In this document: positions 11,201 through 21,571 of the stretch, in pieces
Numbering within the stretch: position 1 is the first letter of the stretch
How the letters are laid out: every line of letters begins with the position of its first letter
From: Bolinopsis microptera
Lineage: Eukaryota; Ctenophora; Tentaculata; Lobata; Bolinopsidae
Length of the DNA: 64,000 nt
Reading direction: 5' to 3'
Assembly: GCF_026151205.1 (NCBI RefSeq)
Contig: NC_087082.1
Span: forward strand, 2,446,001 to 2,510,000
Position numbers and translations under genes: made by a program
The notes under the pieces: generated by a model
The model's input: the letters and a program-made list of their open reading frames with translations, nothing else
Databases searched by the model: none
What the model was told of the DNA's origin: nothing

Positions 11201-14200
11201 CCTCCTTCCTATAGACATGGCTGAGTTTGCTTCATACTACGAAAACACTTGGATCGGGACATCAACCACCAATCCTAACTTCGCTCCCCACATGTGGAAT
11301 CAACACGAAGCTGCACAGATGAGGATTCCATTCAATGCTGTCCTGCTCGAAGCCCACAATTTGGAAGTTCCTTGATTGCCTTAAAGCAGAACAAGCCCTT
11401 ACAGACGTGAAGAAAACCAAAAGAGACGGGCGGGAACTACCTGAGCCACGTGCACCCAAATGGATCCGTTATGATCGACAACTTCAGAGAATTGTAGATG
11501 ATTACGACAACTACAGCAACCCTATGGATTTCCTTAAAGCTATCGGAAATTTGACTACGCTTTAGATTTGATTCTGTGATATTGTATTATATTGAATTAA
11601 TTTATAACATTTAAATAACATTGTCCAATTTATCGACATCAAATTAAAATAAACTGTGGTAGTAAACTATGGCTCAGATCATATCTCAAATTGGACATGT
11701 TACGTATACAATTTAGCAAGTAACAGTTTAGATCATGTCTCTAATTGGAAATGTGTCGTATTGAAATCAGGTCACAATTTCGGACAGATGTCGTTTTTTT
11801 CTGGTACCCTGATTCGGACAGATGTCGCTTTCGGACAGATGTCGCTGTCGGACAGGAGTCGTGTTACCTCGTATTTCCAATGTTAATTTCATGTTGTAAT
11901 GGCCCCCTCTCTCTCCCCTCCCCCCCCCCCATCTCTACTCCTCTTTACCCCTCTCTACCCCTCTCCCACTCTTTGCTAAACCTGGGTACTTTACAGAGAC
12001 TCGTCAACAAGGCTGAACAAGCGATCAGAGATATCAAGATGTACTGGCACGTCAACGACAGTGAGTAGTCTTAACTTCTTTAAACCGGCTCTTGAGATTA
12101 GCACTCACTCCAGTACGCGCATTTCTGTACAGTTGACACTGTTAACTGCGGAGTCCTTTTCTGTAAATCCCGAAATGATCGTTAATCCATAACAACTTTA
12201 ATTGATACAACTGAATGATAAAAAACGATTCGAGAACCAAATATGGGAACTGGGATTTATCATTTAAGCTACAGGGTGGGCCAAAAGTCAGTACCCATAG
12301 GTTGGCCTTTATAGCTCAGTCACTGAGTGCCCAATTTAAATACTTCTTTCTGGTATGACTTAGTACCACCACTGGTTCGAGGAATTTGTCAACTCGAAAA
12401 ATATTCGCGCTCATTTTTTTCAAATGGAGGTTCATTTTCACATTTATTTGATAGTTTGGATAGTCGGATCAAGCTAAATGTTATTGAATTGTGTTTGGCC
12501 ATTCGAATTACGTTTGTCCTGAAAGAATTAGAACTGTAGCTTCTCAGATGACCGAGATATGAAGCATAACGAGTTTATTCATTACGTGTGATCAGGTGAT
12601 TGGATTACCTAATCACGTGATAAGGTGCCCCCGTTAACTACCCCGTTAAACATTATGGGAATTGTTAAGGGTGCCCAATTAAGGTGTCGTGTCACGGTGT
12701 CACATAATCACCCAGTCAATATTGTTAACGAGATACAGAAAATGCTTGATAACTTCGTCATTTCTAATCCGTTTTGCCTCATGTTTTCAGATCATATGCA
12801 ACATTTAATAATCTACCGTCTCTAAAAAATTAGGCGTTCAGCATGTTCAGAGAAAACAATATAGGTGTTTTAATATTGAATGGGCGTGGTCTAAAATATT
12901 CGAATTTTCAAATTTTGACGACAGAATCCTCGAACCAGTAAGTACAGTATGCCATCTGCAAAGCAACAGCTCTCAAATATAAAACACGGCGGAGCTATTA
13001 AGGCCAACGTATGGGTACTGACTTTTGGCCCACCCTGTATTTTATAGCTTCGTCTAAAATATCATACTTAAAAGATAAAAGCATCAGTTATATCATCAAC
13101 CACAAAGTAAAATAAAACAGTACAAGGCAATTCATCCCAATGTTGATTCACAAAATATTTGAATCATTAATCATTGATAAATTAATATGGTTTGCAGTTA
13201 ATAATCTGTATTTTAAAATTTGAAGTTTTAATGATATCTTACTTTAACATAATCTTTTAGTTTACCAAACAGACTACTACTATTTGTCTCATCAAGTATC
13301 GTATCATTAGAAAAATTAGGAAACATTATTACTGTGCACTTAACTCGTGCTCTTGACATGGCAAGATATAAAAGTTCTGGAATAGATGAAATTATACGCT
13401 TCTCAGTCAGTGTCTCGTTGTTATGATCAAAGAACGATTGCAGTGCTATAACTGCAGGCCATTCTTTTGAATATGTTGACATCACCCTCCTTGGTGGAAT
13501 ATTTTTTGAAAACAAAATATCTTCCAAAGTGGATTTAAGTAAATTGTCTGTGTCTGTAAGAGAGTGAAGAATACCCACATCATTACTATCTATCTTAATA
13601 TCATCAAATAATTCATTCAATTCTTTGACTATAATATCATTTATAAGTTTCTCATCAAACTTTGGCAGAACATGTACGGTAGTTGTAGGTCCATGTATAT
13701 AGTGCCCGGGGGCTTGTAAAATGGCGAAATCATTTCTAAATGTTGATACAATAATGTGTCCCTGCTCAATGATATGTTCTCGAATTACTGACAATGTTCT
13801 CGACAAATCAGAGGTGTTTCTCAAGTTCTTTGATAGACTTACAAGCTGTGTAGATGATAATGTGTCGGTAAAAAAATTGACTAGTCTATAGTTGGGTCTT
13901 AAAGTTACCTTCTCAACAGGAATCATAAGAAGAGGACTTTGTAGCATGTCACATGATATCCAAACGTGCCAAGAATGTGACAGTTCAAACAATGTTTCGG
14001 GTAATCCATAGTCGAAATTATTGTTTTCTAGTAGAGTGGAATGTGTATTGCAATCGAAATGTACCCGAAAATCGTCGTAAAAAACGTTAATTCCTTCAAA
14101 TAAACGTATAATATCACTTTGTGAGCTATTTCCAAGAATCTTGAGACCATAGCACTCCCTATCATAATTAGCACTCCTTATCATGATTATGACAACTTGA

Positions 14201-17197
14201 TTCTCTTCAAGATAGCCTCTTATTTTACGATATATTTCATCAGCAGGTTTTTCTGCCATTTCTGTAGCAAAAATAGAAAGGTTCTTAACATCTGCTTTGT
14301 CTAGCGGCTTATGTAGATGCTCTGAGGATGTCATCTCGTCATCAATGTCATATGTTTCAAGGAATAGCACAATTTTGTTGTCTTCGCTTGACAATGCTAG
14401 TTGTAGCATCTTAGCTAGTAGTACAACAGTTTTACCGGCTCCAGCGGGTCCATTGATCCACAAGAAATTCTCACTTGAATTTATCAAGTCGTACTGTTGT
14501 TTAGTCAAGTTGTCTATTCCTAAAAAGTCCTTGACGATCTTGGGTGATGGAATAACTAGAGGGTTATTGCTCCTGAAGGTAAATCTTCCTGAACGCAGTT
14601 GTTCGTCGATTTTTGCTATACACTTTCCCAAACTACATTTGGACTTATCACAAATGGTCTTGTCTGTGCACCATATAGCTAACAATAAGTTCCTAACATC
14701 TTCATGTTTGGTCCGAAACTCAGGATGCAAAGGCTCATTCAAGACAAAATCACTTATATTGTCTTTCCACCAATCACTAAAATATTTCAAATCTTCTTTG
14801 AAAATTATTGATGAAAGTTGATCTCTGCTTAGCTGAAAATCTTTCTTGGATGATTTTTCAAAGTTGGGGTAAACAGTAAACTGGAGAACTGTGAACCGCT
14901 TACAAAATCTTTTAACAAATTCTACCATCTTGTTCCTCTGGTCCAGTGATTTCTGGAAAGTTTTGGCAAATGCTTGCGACTGCAGGTGATCTTCGCTACA
15001 ACCAGGGTCTAATTGTCTCCCGATATGACCCATATTCTTCACTTCGATTATAACAACGTAGTTTGGTGCTATCACTACAAAATCGCATTCGCCTTCTCTG
15101 TTAGTTGCTCTCTTCTTGCACTCGGTACATCTTCGTTTAACATGGGTTAAATCTCCCAGATAATATTGGAAATGAGTATATTCAAAACTGTGGAGAACAA
15201 TCAAATCTTCACCACTCAGACTCTCTAAAGCTCTGTATACAATTACCTCAGCCTCATAGTTGAGTTGCTGGTTTCTGTCGTTTTCAAAACTGCATCCGGG
15301 CTGATCTTCAGGGTAAATGTCTATATACTTTTGTTGAGGAGCTCTGGGTAACATGATGGGATGTTTGTCTCCAGTTGAACAGTAGGTTTTAAATATCTCA
15401 TTCCCATTCCGCAGGTATTTCTCGTACTGTGTTTCATTGGTCATTGCTCTCTTCGCCATCTTGGGGGCGGCGCCAAATCGTAGTTTTAATGTGGGACAAT
15501 TTTGAAAAACTTAACTTAGGTACTAGCAAAACAGGGGGAAGCCTTTTCGGCGGGGGGTGCCAACAGGCAACGTTACGCCACTGCTTTGAAATGCACTGTA
15601 AATTGATAAACACAACACTAACAGCAAGTAAGTAATACAATAGAATAGTGGATTGTGCACGATCCGCGTGTCAAAATTCAAACTCAAAGTTAAACAAAAG
15701 TAGAAATGGCGGACAATTTTAATACGCGTGTTCGATGTTCGATCGATCACATGCTTGATTTGTTCCAGACTAATCTTGCGCATGTGACATTAAGTACGAT
15801 CCTATTATTATGACGATATAAATTAAAATGAGGCGACATTGATTTAGACGTGTACGCTGTCTTTTTCAAAATTTTAAAAATTTATAACTTTTAAAAATGA
15901 CTCATGAAATTCAACCGTTACGTATAGGGATCGTAGTCTGGAATTTTGTCATTGGGACCACTATTTAAAACAAATCTTTTCTTGTTTTAATGTTAGCAGA
16001 TACAGGCTACAGCCTCGTATTTTTACACTTTTTTACACTACACTTCTTTTTCTGTGTATGTTGTAGTGAAAATTGTAGTAAAAAAGTACACTAAATTACA
16101 TTTTTCTTAAACTCTTCTTTTTTCTATTATTTTCCCATCAGTTTTCACATTGTACATTTCCAAAGGCAAAACAGGGGTAAACGATACTGTTTGTCAGACA
16201 AAAATGTCACTGAATAACACTTTTTACAAGTGTAGTGAACTCGATATATGTGGAACTGGTTTGGGGTTTGGGCTATAGGAGAACCCGACCGGAAACTGCC
16301 GGATATTAATCTCATTTCCGGTTAAACGGATCTTAACTCTAAGAAACCGAATTGAGGGTCAAACATTTTATGTAGAATTAAAGGTGCTAAGAGATAAAGA
16401 GTAACCCGTACAAAGAAAAGAAAGACAACCTTGACCAAAGGTTAAAATTAATAAACTCATTAAGATTTTGTCTCTCACTTTTATTTCTTTCACAACTTTT
16501 ATATCTTTCACAACTCTACCAACAATTCTAATAATGTCCCTCAAACACGGCTACAGTAGTAAACTAACGCACAAATTGCCCAGATAAGGTTGCGATAATG
16601 GGAGAGAAGATGGGAGGTTGGTTGGCTCTGAAGATGGTTGAGAGACAGCCTGACTGGTTCAAGGCTTCTATCGCTGTTAACCCTATCCTTAACTTTGAGC
16701 ATTACATTCAAGTAAGCATTTGTATTGTGAAATGTTAACCGGGTGATTGTTATCATTTTTCCAAAGGCCTGGAATCTAGCACATTCTCCAACACAACAGT
16801 TTTATGGTTCATGACCATGTTGATTAAAAAATGCTACTCATGATTAATTATCGGAACCTTCCAGGCGTTCTCTGAGCGGTATCTGGACAAGTACACCGCC
16901 GGACAAACTAGCTCAATCTACCCCTCCGCCGCCATGGACTTAACCAAGTTGAGCACAGAAATCAGGAAAAAGACGGCTATATACTACGATCCGCGAAACT
17001 ACGAGGTACCCAGTACCTACCAAACCATGAAACCCTTCCTGGAGGGTGATAAAACCACTGACTTAGAGAACTTTAACTTGTTTAACATTATGGATGTGGA
17101 GGAGAGTTTAGAAGATAAAGTGCTCGGTGACGTGTTCCTGGATATTGGGCTGAATGTCACTGCATTTTTGGAAGAGAGCCCGCATAATATTTTCTAA
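8239..17197 (+). CDS. Catalytically dead DPP-type alpha/beta hydrolase module
   Basis: Seven exons (8239-8421, 9017-9185, 9397-9501, 9705-9866, 11997-12060, 16584-16711, 16865-17197) join in phase without any stop, giving 380 aa. The product follows DPP4 from the last propeller blade (LYVRTE; HTCISC) through FCLGPGVPYV and VYMDVKGTPGRG to the stop. The nucleophile motif GxSxGG reads GEKMGG, so Ser is Lys. The family His region reads NIMDVEESLED with no His, and the Asp region is also altered. It is thus a pseudopeptidase, as DPP6 and DPP10 are among vertebrates. No propeller exons precede it; the gap holds the LINE. Its first exon needs a phase-2 upstream exon, which the propeller exon ending at 3828 supplies. 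It may be an alternative 3' end of that gene, or a separate gene that lost its 5' part. Confidence 0.82.
8463..8730 (+). mobile_element. tRNA-derived SINE, copy 1
   Basis: A tRNA-like head carries an A box (TGGCTCAGTTGG) and a B box (GGTTCGATTCC). It is followed by a body with AAGGATCC, CCGGTCCACTCAGCC and GGGTTAAATGAGGAG. The same body blocks follow a different tRNA-like head at 21572, so this is a SINE family and not an isolated tRNA pseudogene. It lies in the first intron of the dead DPP module. Confidence 0.75.
9660..9690 (+). repeat. Short tandem repeat, ATTAGTA unit
   Basis: Four to five copies of a 7-base AATTAGT unit lie just upstream of the acceptor of the exon starting at 9705. It is a simple microsatellite in the intron. 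Confidence 0.8.
9995..11868 (+). mobile_element. MULE transposon with 9-bp target duplication
   Basis: The element is bounded by a perfect 9-bp direct repeat, TCGTATTTC, at 9986-9994 and 11869-11877. Its inverted ends consist of stacked copies of CGACATCTGTCCGA. They cover about 10001-10110 on the left and 11778-11863 on the right, with the order and spacing partly rearranged between ends. A 9-bp duplication and a FLYWCH/MULE transposase place it in the Mutator-like superfamily. It is inserted in the intron between the exons ending at 9866 and starting at 11997 and does not disturb the splice sites. Confidence 0.88.
10330..11565 (+). pseudogene. FLYWCH-MULE transposase, broken
   Basis: The first frame (10330-10926) starts with a FLYWCH zinc finger (FRYVFDKRSNDTSYWKC, CRARIRT and a paired His near HTHPVHH) and runs into the pre-catalytic region (LWDSGWDERTRRSFLWGTL). 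A second frame (10968-11375, open upstream) has the MULE core: acidic motif ILMDYELAIHNAV, then the Cys-His motif GCNFHYKKAL. A third frame (about 11340-11565) has the C-terminus. Two frameshifts separate these frames. The first is at a deletion that has also removed the stretch where the first catalytic Asp (usually in an ADGTF-like motif) should be. The copy cannot encode an active transposase. Confidence 0.82.
12272..13037. mobile_element. Non-autonomous Tc1/mariner-like MITE, copy 1
   Basis: The 766-bp element is flanked by TA at 12270-12271 and 13038-13039. Its ends are inverted repeats of about 45 bp starting CAGGGTGGGCCAAAAGTCAG, with only a few mismatches. A TA duplication with such ends fits the IS630-Tc1-mariner group. 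There is no transposase. The middle contains a 66-codon open frame (12625-12825) that is also open in copy 2. It lies in the large intron 12061-16583. Confidence 0.85.
13228..15459 (-). CDS. NERD-domain nuclease fused to SF1 (UvrD-like) helicase
   Basis: A single intronless frame of 743 aa lies antisense in an intron of the dead DPP module. Residues about 60-160 resemble a NERD nuclease-like domain of the PD-(D/E)XK fold: NYEAEVIVYRALESL, then GECDFVVIAP and VVIIEVKN, giving the Asp and the Glu-x-Lys. Between them is a Cys pair (RCTECKKR). A helicase core follows: Walker A INGPAGAGKTVVLL, a Walker B-like INVFYDDF, motif IV-like TLRPNYRLV, motif V-like STYSKEWPAV and motif VI LLYLAMSRARVK. Walker B has Asp-Asp where UvrD has Asp-Glu. 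The family acts on nucleic acids; the role here is unknown. The lack of introns among intron-rich genes suggests retrocopying, lateral transfer or a mobile-element cargo. I saw no terminal repeats around it. The frame has no damage, so it is probably expressed. Confidence 0.83.
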   Translation of the reverse strand: MAKRAMTNETQYEKYLRNGNEIFKTYCSTGDKHPIMLPRAPQQKYIDIYPEDQPGCSFENDRNQQLNYEAEVIVYRALESLSGEDLIVLHSFEYTHFQYYLGDLTHVKRRCTECKKRATNREGECDFVVIAPNYVVIIEVKNMGHIGRQLDPGCSEDHLQSQAFAKTFQKSLDQRNKMVEFVKRFCKRFTVLQFTVYPNFEKSSKKDFQLSRDQLSSIIFKEDLKYFSDWWKDNISDFVLNEPLHPEFRTKHEDVRNLLLAIWCTDKTICDKSKCSLGKCIAKIDEQLRSGRFTFRSNNPLVIPSPKIVKDFLGIDNLTKQQYDLINSSENFLWINGPAGAGKTVVLLAKMLQLALSSEDNKIVLFLETYDIDDEMTSSEHLHKPLDKADVKNLSIFATEMAEKPADEIYRKIRGYLEENQVVIIMIRSANYDRECYGLKILGNSSQSDIIRLFEGINVFYDDFRVHFDCNTHSTLLENNNFDYGLPETLFELSHSWHVWISCDMLQSPLLMIPVEKVTLRPNYRLVNFFTDTLSSTQLVSLSKNLRNTSDLSRTLSVIREHIIEQGHIIVSTFRNDFAILQAPGHYIHGPTTTVHVLPKFDEKLINDIIVKELNELFDDIKIDSNDVGILHSLTDTDNLLKSTLEDILFSKNIPPRRVMSTYSKEWPAVIALQSFFDHNNETLTEKRIISSIPELLYLAMSRARVKCTVIMFPNFSNDTILDETNSSSLFGKLKDYVKVRYH
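15926..16005 (+). repeat. 80-bp dispersed repeat, copy 1
   Basis: This 80-bp block recurs as its reverse complement at 31104-31183 with no difference that I could find. It starts AGGGATCGTAGTCTGG and ends GTTAGCAGATACAG. The near-perfect match over 15 kb suggests a recent or active repeat, of which only a fragment is visible. Confidence 0.75.
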
Positions 17198-18160
17198 GTT
17201 TAGTACTCAGCTTATCAGAGGGGGTTGTTTTGTCGTTTTAGTGATGAGAATATTTGTTTTTCTGTTGATTTTGTGACAGACATCATTCAAAAGATATTGT
17301 ACGCCGTGGTCAGCACGAATGCTCGAATGATATCACAAATTTTATATTTCATTTAGGTCTGCTTATATTTTAACCATGAGTTGATATTATCGAAATCAGT
17401 TATTTACATTTTTTGCATTTTCAAAGTGTGATAATTTTTCAGTATATTTGCGAAAATGAATTATTTTTTGCCGGGTAGGGAGATTTGTGACATGCTGAGG
17501 TATTGAATAAGGTGTAAGGTGATCGTGAATTTAGCTTTTATTTTCATTTTAGTGAAACTTATTATTTTGATCCGGTTCGAAGAATTCCCAGTTTGCGTTC
17601 ACCATTAACGAGTACAAAATATATTTTATTATGAACTATTGTCATTGATTCATGGTATTGTGAATCGAATTTAAGTTTTGAAATTTCGTGCTAAATCATT
17701 CAGTTTACAGACCTTAGAGGTGGTTATTTTATGATTTTTATTTCTTTTTATTATGGAAATTCAGAGTTTTAAGATCTTTAGTTCAGAGCTACATGGTTTG
17801 TAGCAGTATTACATGATTTACAGTTTAGTTCAGATGATTTAATACAACCAGCTCTATAATTTTAAGATTAACTTGCGTTGAACGAAATAGGTTGTTAAAC
17901 AGAGTTTTTTTATTCAGCAGCACAGAAGATGTAGCCTTTCCAAATGATTTGGTTTATTTTGAACGGAAACATACTAATACTATACCATTAACAGATAGAA
18001 CAAGTTATTATTCAGATGATTTCAGAAATATCTAATAACGTTTCAATAATATTACGATGTATGACAATAGAATACAATGTTAATGTAAATACTTTTGGTA
18101 CTTTTAGAAAACCATCAAAATTATCGAATTTGACTTTTCTGAACTACTGTTTAAACGGGT

Positions 18161-18525
18161 GATACTCGTAAAATATTTGTTCCAAACTCGACGCGCGTCC
18201 TGGTAGGATATATAATAAACCTACAAAACTACTGGTGTGACGATCACTCTATCTGTTTAATTATATTTATATTTGTATCCGGACAACTCATAATGATTCC
18301 AAAATCCCTGTTGAACTTATGTTATAGGCCCTATTAAAAGTAAAATAACTCGTCCAGATCCAGTCTAGTCTTAACAGTTAACACTTAACCTTAAATTGGC
18401 TTTAACTGTTCACTTGTTGAACTAGCTCTGATTGTCGTTAACGGGTGATACTCGTAAAATATCTGTTCCATAGTCGACGAGTCCAACTCGGCGCGCGTCC
18501 TGGTAGGTTGTAAACCTACAATGAT
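18161..18525. repeat. Dispersed GC-rich repeat, two copies
   Basis: Two related blocks at 18161-18235 and 18440-18525 share GGGTGATACTCGTAAAATAT, then CGCGCGTCCTGGTAGG and nearby AACCTACA. A third, longer copy lies at 53692-53880. The CG-rich core stands out against the AT-rich background. I cannot assign it to a class. Confidence 0.65.
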
Positions 18526-19860
18526 TGTCGAGGCACCAACCCTTTTTGCTTTTATTTTTTCCCGATCCATGACTCAAAGTGCCGAAGGCACAAAAGAGTC
18601 AAGGACAAGGGTTAGCGATCGAGGTTTTTTTTGTATATGGTAGCTTTGCGACCGTGCGTGCGTGCGTGCCCTCGCCCCCAGTCTAGTTATCGCCCACGTG
18701 TCTGCCTGCGCAAAGTTATTTTGCGCAATCATCTGAATTAAACAATTGTTGGCGCGCGGTGCTGAAATGTTCAAGTACATTGTTAATTTTACCATGTACG
18801 CATCCCGATAGGGACTAATTGATAGCATTGTATTATTATTTTGAGTTAGTATTACTATTTTGCACAGATCCGTGTCAGGTTGCATAAACAATAAACATAT
18901 AGTTACATAGAAATATACACGATTTTCAAATTCAATATAGAATTGAATTATATCAACTGGGCGGCGCTCGGCCTGTCACTCCGCCATATCTGCATGCTTA
19001 TAAACAGCAAAGACTGGGGTCCCCAGGTGGTACTGGTATGGAATATGATAGAATACTTCATCCCGGATCGGGAAATTGAGCGGCCATCCACAAAAGAAAA
19101 GCGGCCGCATTTCTTGTTAGCTGGTAGATCTGCTGCGATCTTTAATGCTTCGAACTCGAAGTGAATCAAGTATGATATGCGCGCGTCGAAACGGCAATTT
19201 CCTTGTTCGATCCGATCCTGCATGCGCCATAACAAAATAAAATCGATTATTGCCAATTCCTGCGAAGGATTGACATCGAGAATCGTAGCATATGCATATA
19301 ATCTAAATCAGCAAAATTTTAATAACATAAATAAGATAGTTTGAACCTAACCGCTGCGCCGCGCATACGATAATATAATATTGTATTAAATTGAGCAAAT
19401 CTGAAACCCTTCCATTTCTTTGGGTAAAAATGAAAAAAGTAGTCAAACATCAAAACTTGCAAACTTTCTGCGTGCAATTACAAATTAATTTTGCTTTTGT
19501 ATTTTGGTGCTATATTATGAGCAAATTTTTACATGATCTGTGTTAACAATAAACTTATTAAAATGTATGTAACACAACTATTGCCAAAAATTATTTTAAA
19601 ATGAAACTAAAATTGAAGTCGCGCCGCGCATATTTTCGCCAATATACATTACAGTATGAAAATCGAGCGCTGAACCAAATACTGTCATATTTTCACAAAA
19701 ATATTTCTTCGGTGTTATTGTTGTATCTCAGAACTACCTATTACATATTTTCGTGCATTCTCATTGATTAGATGTGGAGTCTCATCCATACTAATTCCTT
19801 GTCTGGGGATTTGCCTCAAAACCTCTTATAGAATCTCTTTTTGCTAAACAAAAACAAGGT

Positions 19861-20346
19861 ATGAGGGCAGTTATGGCCGGAAATGTGAACTACTACTACA
19901 AGGACGGAAAACTGCCAGAGCACACAAAACTAGCATTTAAAGAACACGAGGTCTTAACCGTTCAAGGGGTTATCGTTAAAAACGCACTTATTTTACTGCA
20001 CAAAGTTCGAAATATGTCTAGTTTGTTACCTAAATCGATTTCAGAACTTTTCCCTCCTAACACACCCAAACAAGGAACGACACACGAACAAAACTTAGAC
20101 TGGTTATCAATTTACTCACAGACTGACCTGAGATCTAGCATCTTTTATAAAGGCCCAATGCTCGCTATTTCAGAGCATAACACTCGCATCACATGCCCAT
20201 CCAGTATATTTTCTATCAACATATATAAGAATTCGTCAAAAAAAGTACTACTAGACTTACAAAGTGCTGGCTGCAACGACGAATGGCCACCATTTTTACT
20301 CCACAACCTACCTGGATTACGTAAATCACAAAGAACATTAATATAG
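19861..20346 (+). pseudogene. C-terminal tail of a LINE reverse transcriptase
   Basis: A 161-codon frame resembles the region after the thumb in invertebrate non-LTR proteins. It has an FKEHEVLTVQGVIVKNALIL block, a LLPKSISELFPP block and a basic C-terminus. No catalytic block is present, which fits the 5' truncation usual for LINE copies. The assignment rests on general resemblance only. Confidence 0.4.
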
Positions 20347-21571
20347 TAATAATAGTCAATAATCACTCAAAACCAAACTCATACAGCTCAAATTAAACAA
20401 TCTGAATTAGGACAACATTTCAAACCACCTGCCATTCTAACAGCACATTCCTTATTTCACTGCCACATAGCGCATATCTACACTGATAACACACCTAATT
20501 GCGGTGAGGCAGCATCATAAAGTTACTAATATCAAATATGTTTGCAGATCAGGGCCAGTCGACTCGACCAATAAAATTTTAATTGATTAGTTTTAAAGTT
20601 TTAATAGATAACATCACAATTATAATCTGCGTGCCCCTCGGGGATGAATATTTAACTTATTTCAATTATATATTACTTTTGAGTAAACATTGGCTGGTAC
20701 TACGGACCAGTCCCCCAATCAATCAATCTATCGTTTGATCATTTGCTTGCTTTATCCATCAAAAGTCGACTCTTTGTGTGACATACTTTTTATCTTCATA
20801 TAGTGAGGTAATGACATTTATTAGGAAGAGAGTAAGATTTGACCTTTTGAGAACAACAGTCATAGCTCTTAGAGGAGAGAGAGGGTTATAAAGTAGTAGT
20901 GCAGTAAAAATAGCAGAATTAGATATAAATTTGGAGCCAGTTCTTTAAACTGGCTTACTTATACTACTTAAAGGGTGTTTATTTAGTTTTCTATTGAATT
21001 TATATTGAATTTTTATATAGGGTAATTGTTATATTATGTGTATATTGTTTGAATAATTTTATCTTCACCATACTTTGTGATGATTTATGTTATTTTATTT
21101 TGTTGTTCTGCAAGCCTAGAGAAGCCTTCGGATAGTTTACTGTGGATTTATTTCTCAATATTGTTTTGTTGGGGATTTGATGGTGGCTTACGAGTCACAG
21201 TATAATGTGTTAATGTTCCTGTAGACGTTTTGAGCAGTTCTATCTACAAAAAATGTTTCTGCTTGGAAAACAAAGTTGTTCTTTCCCAACTTCTCTAGCT
21301 CTGCATATCCATAATGTTTCTGTGGGTCCATGAATTTGTAAATATAATTTTACCAAGAGCATGTTATTGCCCACTAGAAGTTAGTTAAATTATCAGCTAT
21401 CCAAGATTTAATTACAATGTAGCAGAGGTTTTACAGTAAAATGTAACTTGACGTTTTCTTATGGTTTTCTAAATCAGGTACATTGTACAATGACTTGATC
21501 AGTATTTTTGCGTGTTAGATATCGATGGACTTCAAGTTTCGTGACAGATATTTTATCAATTATCAGCATTA

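Larger units (their letters stand above)
12061..16583 (+). other. Large intron of the dead DPP module
   Basis: This 4.5-kb intron starts GTGAGT and ends GCCCAG. It contains the MITE at 12272-13037, the antisense NERD-helicase gene at 13228-15459 and a repeat at 15926-16005. I see no coding sequence in the rest (about 15830-16583), which is AT-rich. Confidence 0.75.

Noticed and set aside
14297-14821. A 174-codon plus-strand frame
   Set aside because: It is antisense to the NERD-helicase gene, with no motif of its own.
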